From [Clostridium] symbiosum (lineage in GTDB: Bacteria; Bacillota; Clostridia; Lachnospirales; Lachnospiraceae), in contig JAETSN010000036.1 of the NCBI GenBank assembly GCA_021769625.1, positions 1 to 41,324 on the forward strand: a DNA stretch of 41,324 bases, read 5' to 3'. The notes beneath the pieces were generated by a model. That model worked only from the letters and a program-made list of their open reading frames with translations. It ran no database searches and was not told the origin of the DNA. The translations under genes were made by a program, and so were the position numbers. Within the stretch, counting starts at the first letter, position 1. The number at the start of each line of letters is the position of its first letter. This document shows positions 41,005-41,324 of the stretch, piece after piece.

Positions 41005-41324
41005 ATGGCATTGACGAACAGAGATTTACAGGCGATACAGGGGCTGTTGCAGCCGATAAATGAGCGTTTGAATGGGATAGACAACCGATTAGATGGAATA
41101 GACAACCGATTAGATGGAATAGACAACCGTCTGGACAAAGTGGAATCGGAAGTATCCTCACTAAAGAGCGGCCAGTTGGAGATCAGAAAAGAATTGAGAG
41201 AAGTAAACCGCAAAACTTCCGATACATATGATCTTGCGCTTGAGGCATGGGGAAAAAGCACAGAAAACAGAAAATGGCTGGAAGGAGAAAGCAGATTTCC
41301 GGTAAAAGTTCAAGGAGGGCGATA
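41005..41324 (+). CDS. Coiled-coil protein with IDNRLDG heptad repeats (3' end at window edge)
   Basis: From ATG 41005, preceded by GGAGGAGGG, 106 codons are open to the window edge, where an incomplete codon TA suggests that a stop may fall immediately after. The protein starts MALTNRDLQAIQGLLQPINE and has three IDNRLDG/IDNRLDK heptads (25-45), a short parallel coiled coil. A charged helix follows, ending near RKWLEGESRFPVKVQGGR. Similar short coiled-coil proteins are common in Clostridia and have no known function. No signal peptide or membrane segment is visible. Confidence 0.75.
   Translation, partial: MALTNRDLQAIQGLLQPINERLNGIDNRLDGIDNRLDGIDNRLDKVESEVSSLKSGQLEIRKELREVNRKTSDTYDLALEAWGKSTENRKWLEGESRFPVKVQGGR
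41077..41139 (+). repeat. 21-bp tandem repeat in the coiled-coil gene
   Basis: ATAGACAACCGATTAGATGG plus A repeats at 41077, 41098 and (diverging) 41119. Each unit encodes one heptad, IDNRLDG. The first two copies are identical, a likely site of length variation. Confidence 0.85.

Noticed and set aside
40949-41014. Leader peptide of 21 codons (starts MEQKTKTIQTLKNRRRAIRW) overlapping the coiled-coil gene start
   Set aside because: It has a fair ribosome binding site (GAGAGG), but the sequence has no recognisable features and a frame this short is expected by chance; kept only as a possibility.

Overview
The window looks like chromosome of a Gram-positive anaerobe of the class Clostridia, most likely family Lachnospiraceae. 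This is inferred from strong AGGAGG-type ribosome binding sites, many lipoprotein solute-binding proteins, ECF-type vitamin transporters (BioY, ThiT), a BirA-type operator, a TPP riboswitch, and intermediate base composition with AT-rich intergenic regions. No rRNA, tRNA, CRISPR array or transposase gene was seen.

Layout. (1) 1-4000: a dispersed inverted-repeat element, a VanY-like D,D-carboxypeptidase, and a biotin locus (bioY plus a DUF1284 gene) whose promoter carries a textbook BirA operator. An aromatic-acid-exporter-like membrane protein is divergent from it. (2) 3969-14049: a carbohydrate-use locus with a GH43 glycosidase, a divergent GH28-like beta-helix enzyme behind two LacI-type operators, an ABC sugar importer (binding protein and two permeases, no ATPase), an MBL-fold hydrolase, malQ and a LacI regulator. 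(3) 14144-16500: an OmpR-type two-component system and a compact type I toxin-antitoxin locus with a 27-residue membrane toxin. (4) 16750-30350: a lipoprotein of unknown function, three paralogous lipoproteins that fuse an Asp-box/propeller-like region to a family 1 solute-binding domain, a Phd/RelE-type toxin-antitoxin pair, two ABC permeases and a membrane fusion protein. (5) 30390-34031: a holin-lysozyme pair, riboswitch-controlled thiT, a small Cys-rich protein and a CPBP membrane protease. (6) 34078-40584: gltB and gltD (glutamate synthase), with a terminator-like hairpin at the 5' end of the gltB leader and a second copy of the inverted-repeat element between the two genes. A coiled-coil protein runs off the right end.

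The most interesting signal links regions 3 and 4. The promoter of the two-component system, that of the lipoprotein/fusion-protein cluster, and that of the third fusion protein plus permeases all carry two 7-bp TTTAGAG-like boxes at 11-bp period. In each case the second box ends exactly 10 bp before a TATnnT -10 box preceded by TCTGn. This predicts an autoregulated response regulator controlling an envelope system of fusion binding proteins, permeases and an adaptor protein. Its substrate is unknown.

All functions are inferred from reading the sequence. No database search or structure prediction was run, and start sites were chosen from ribosome binding sites and signal peptides.
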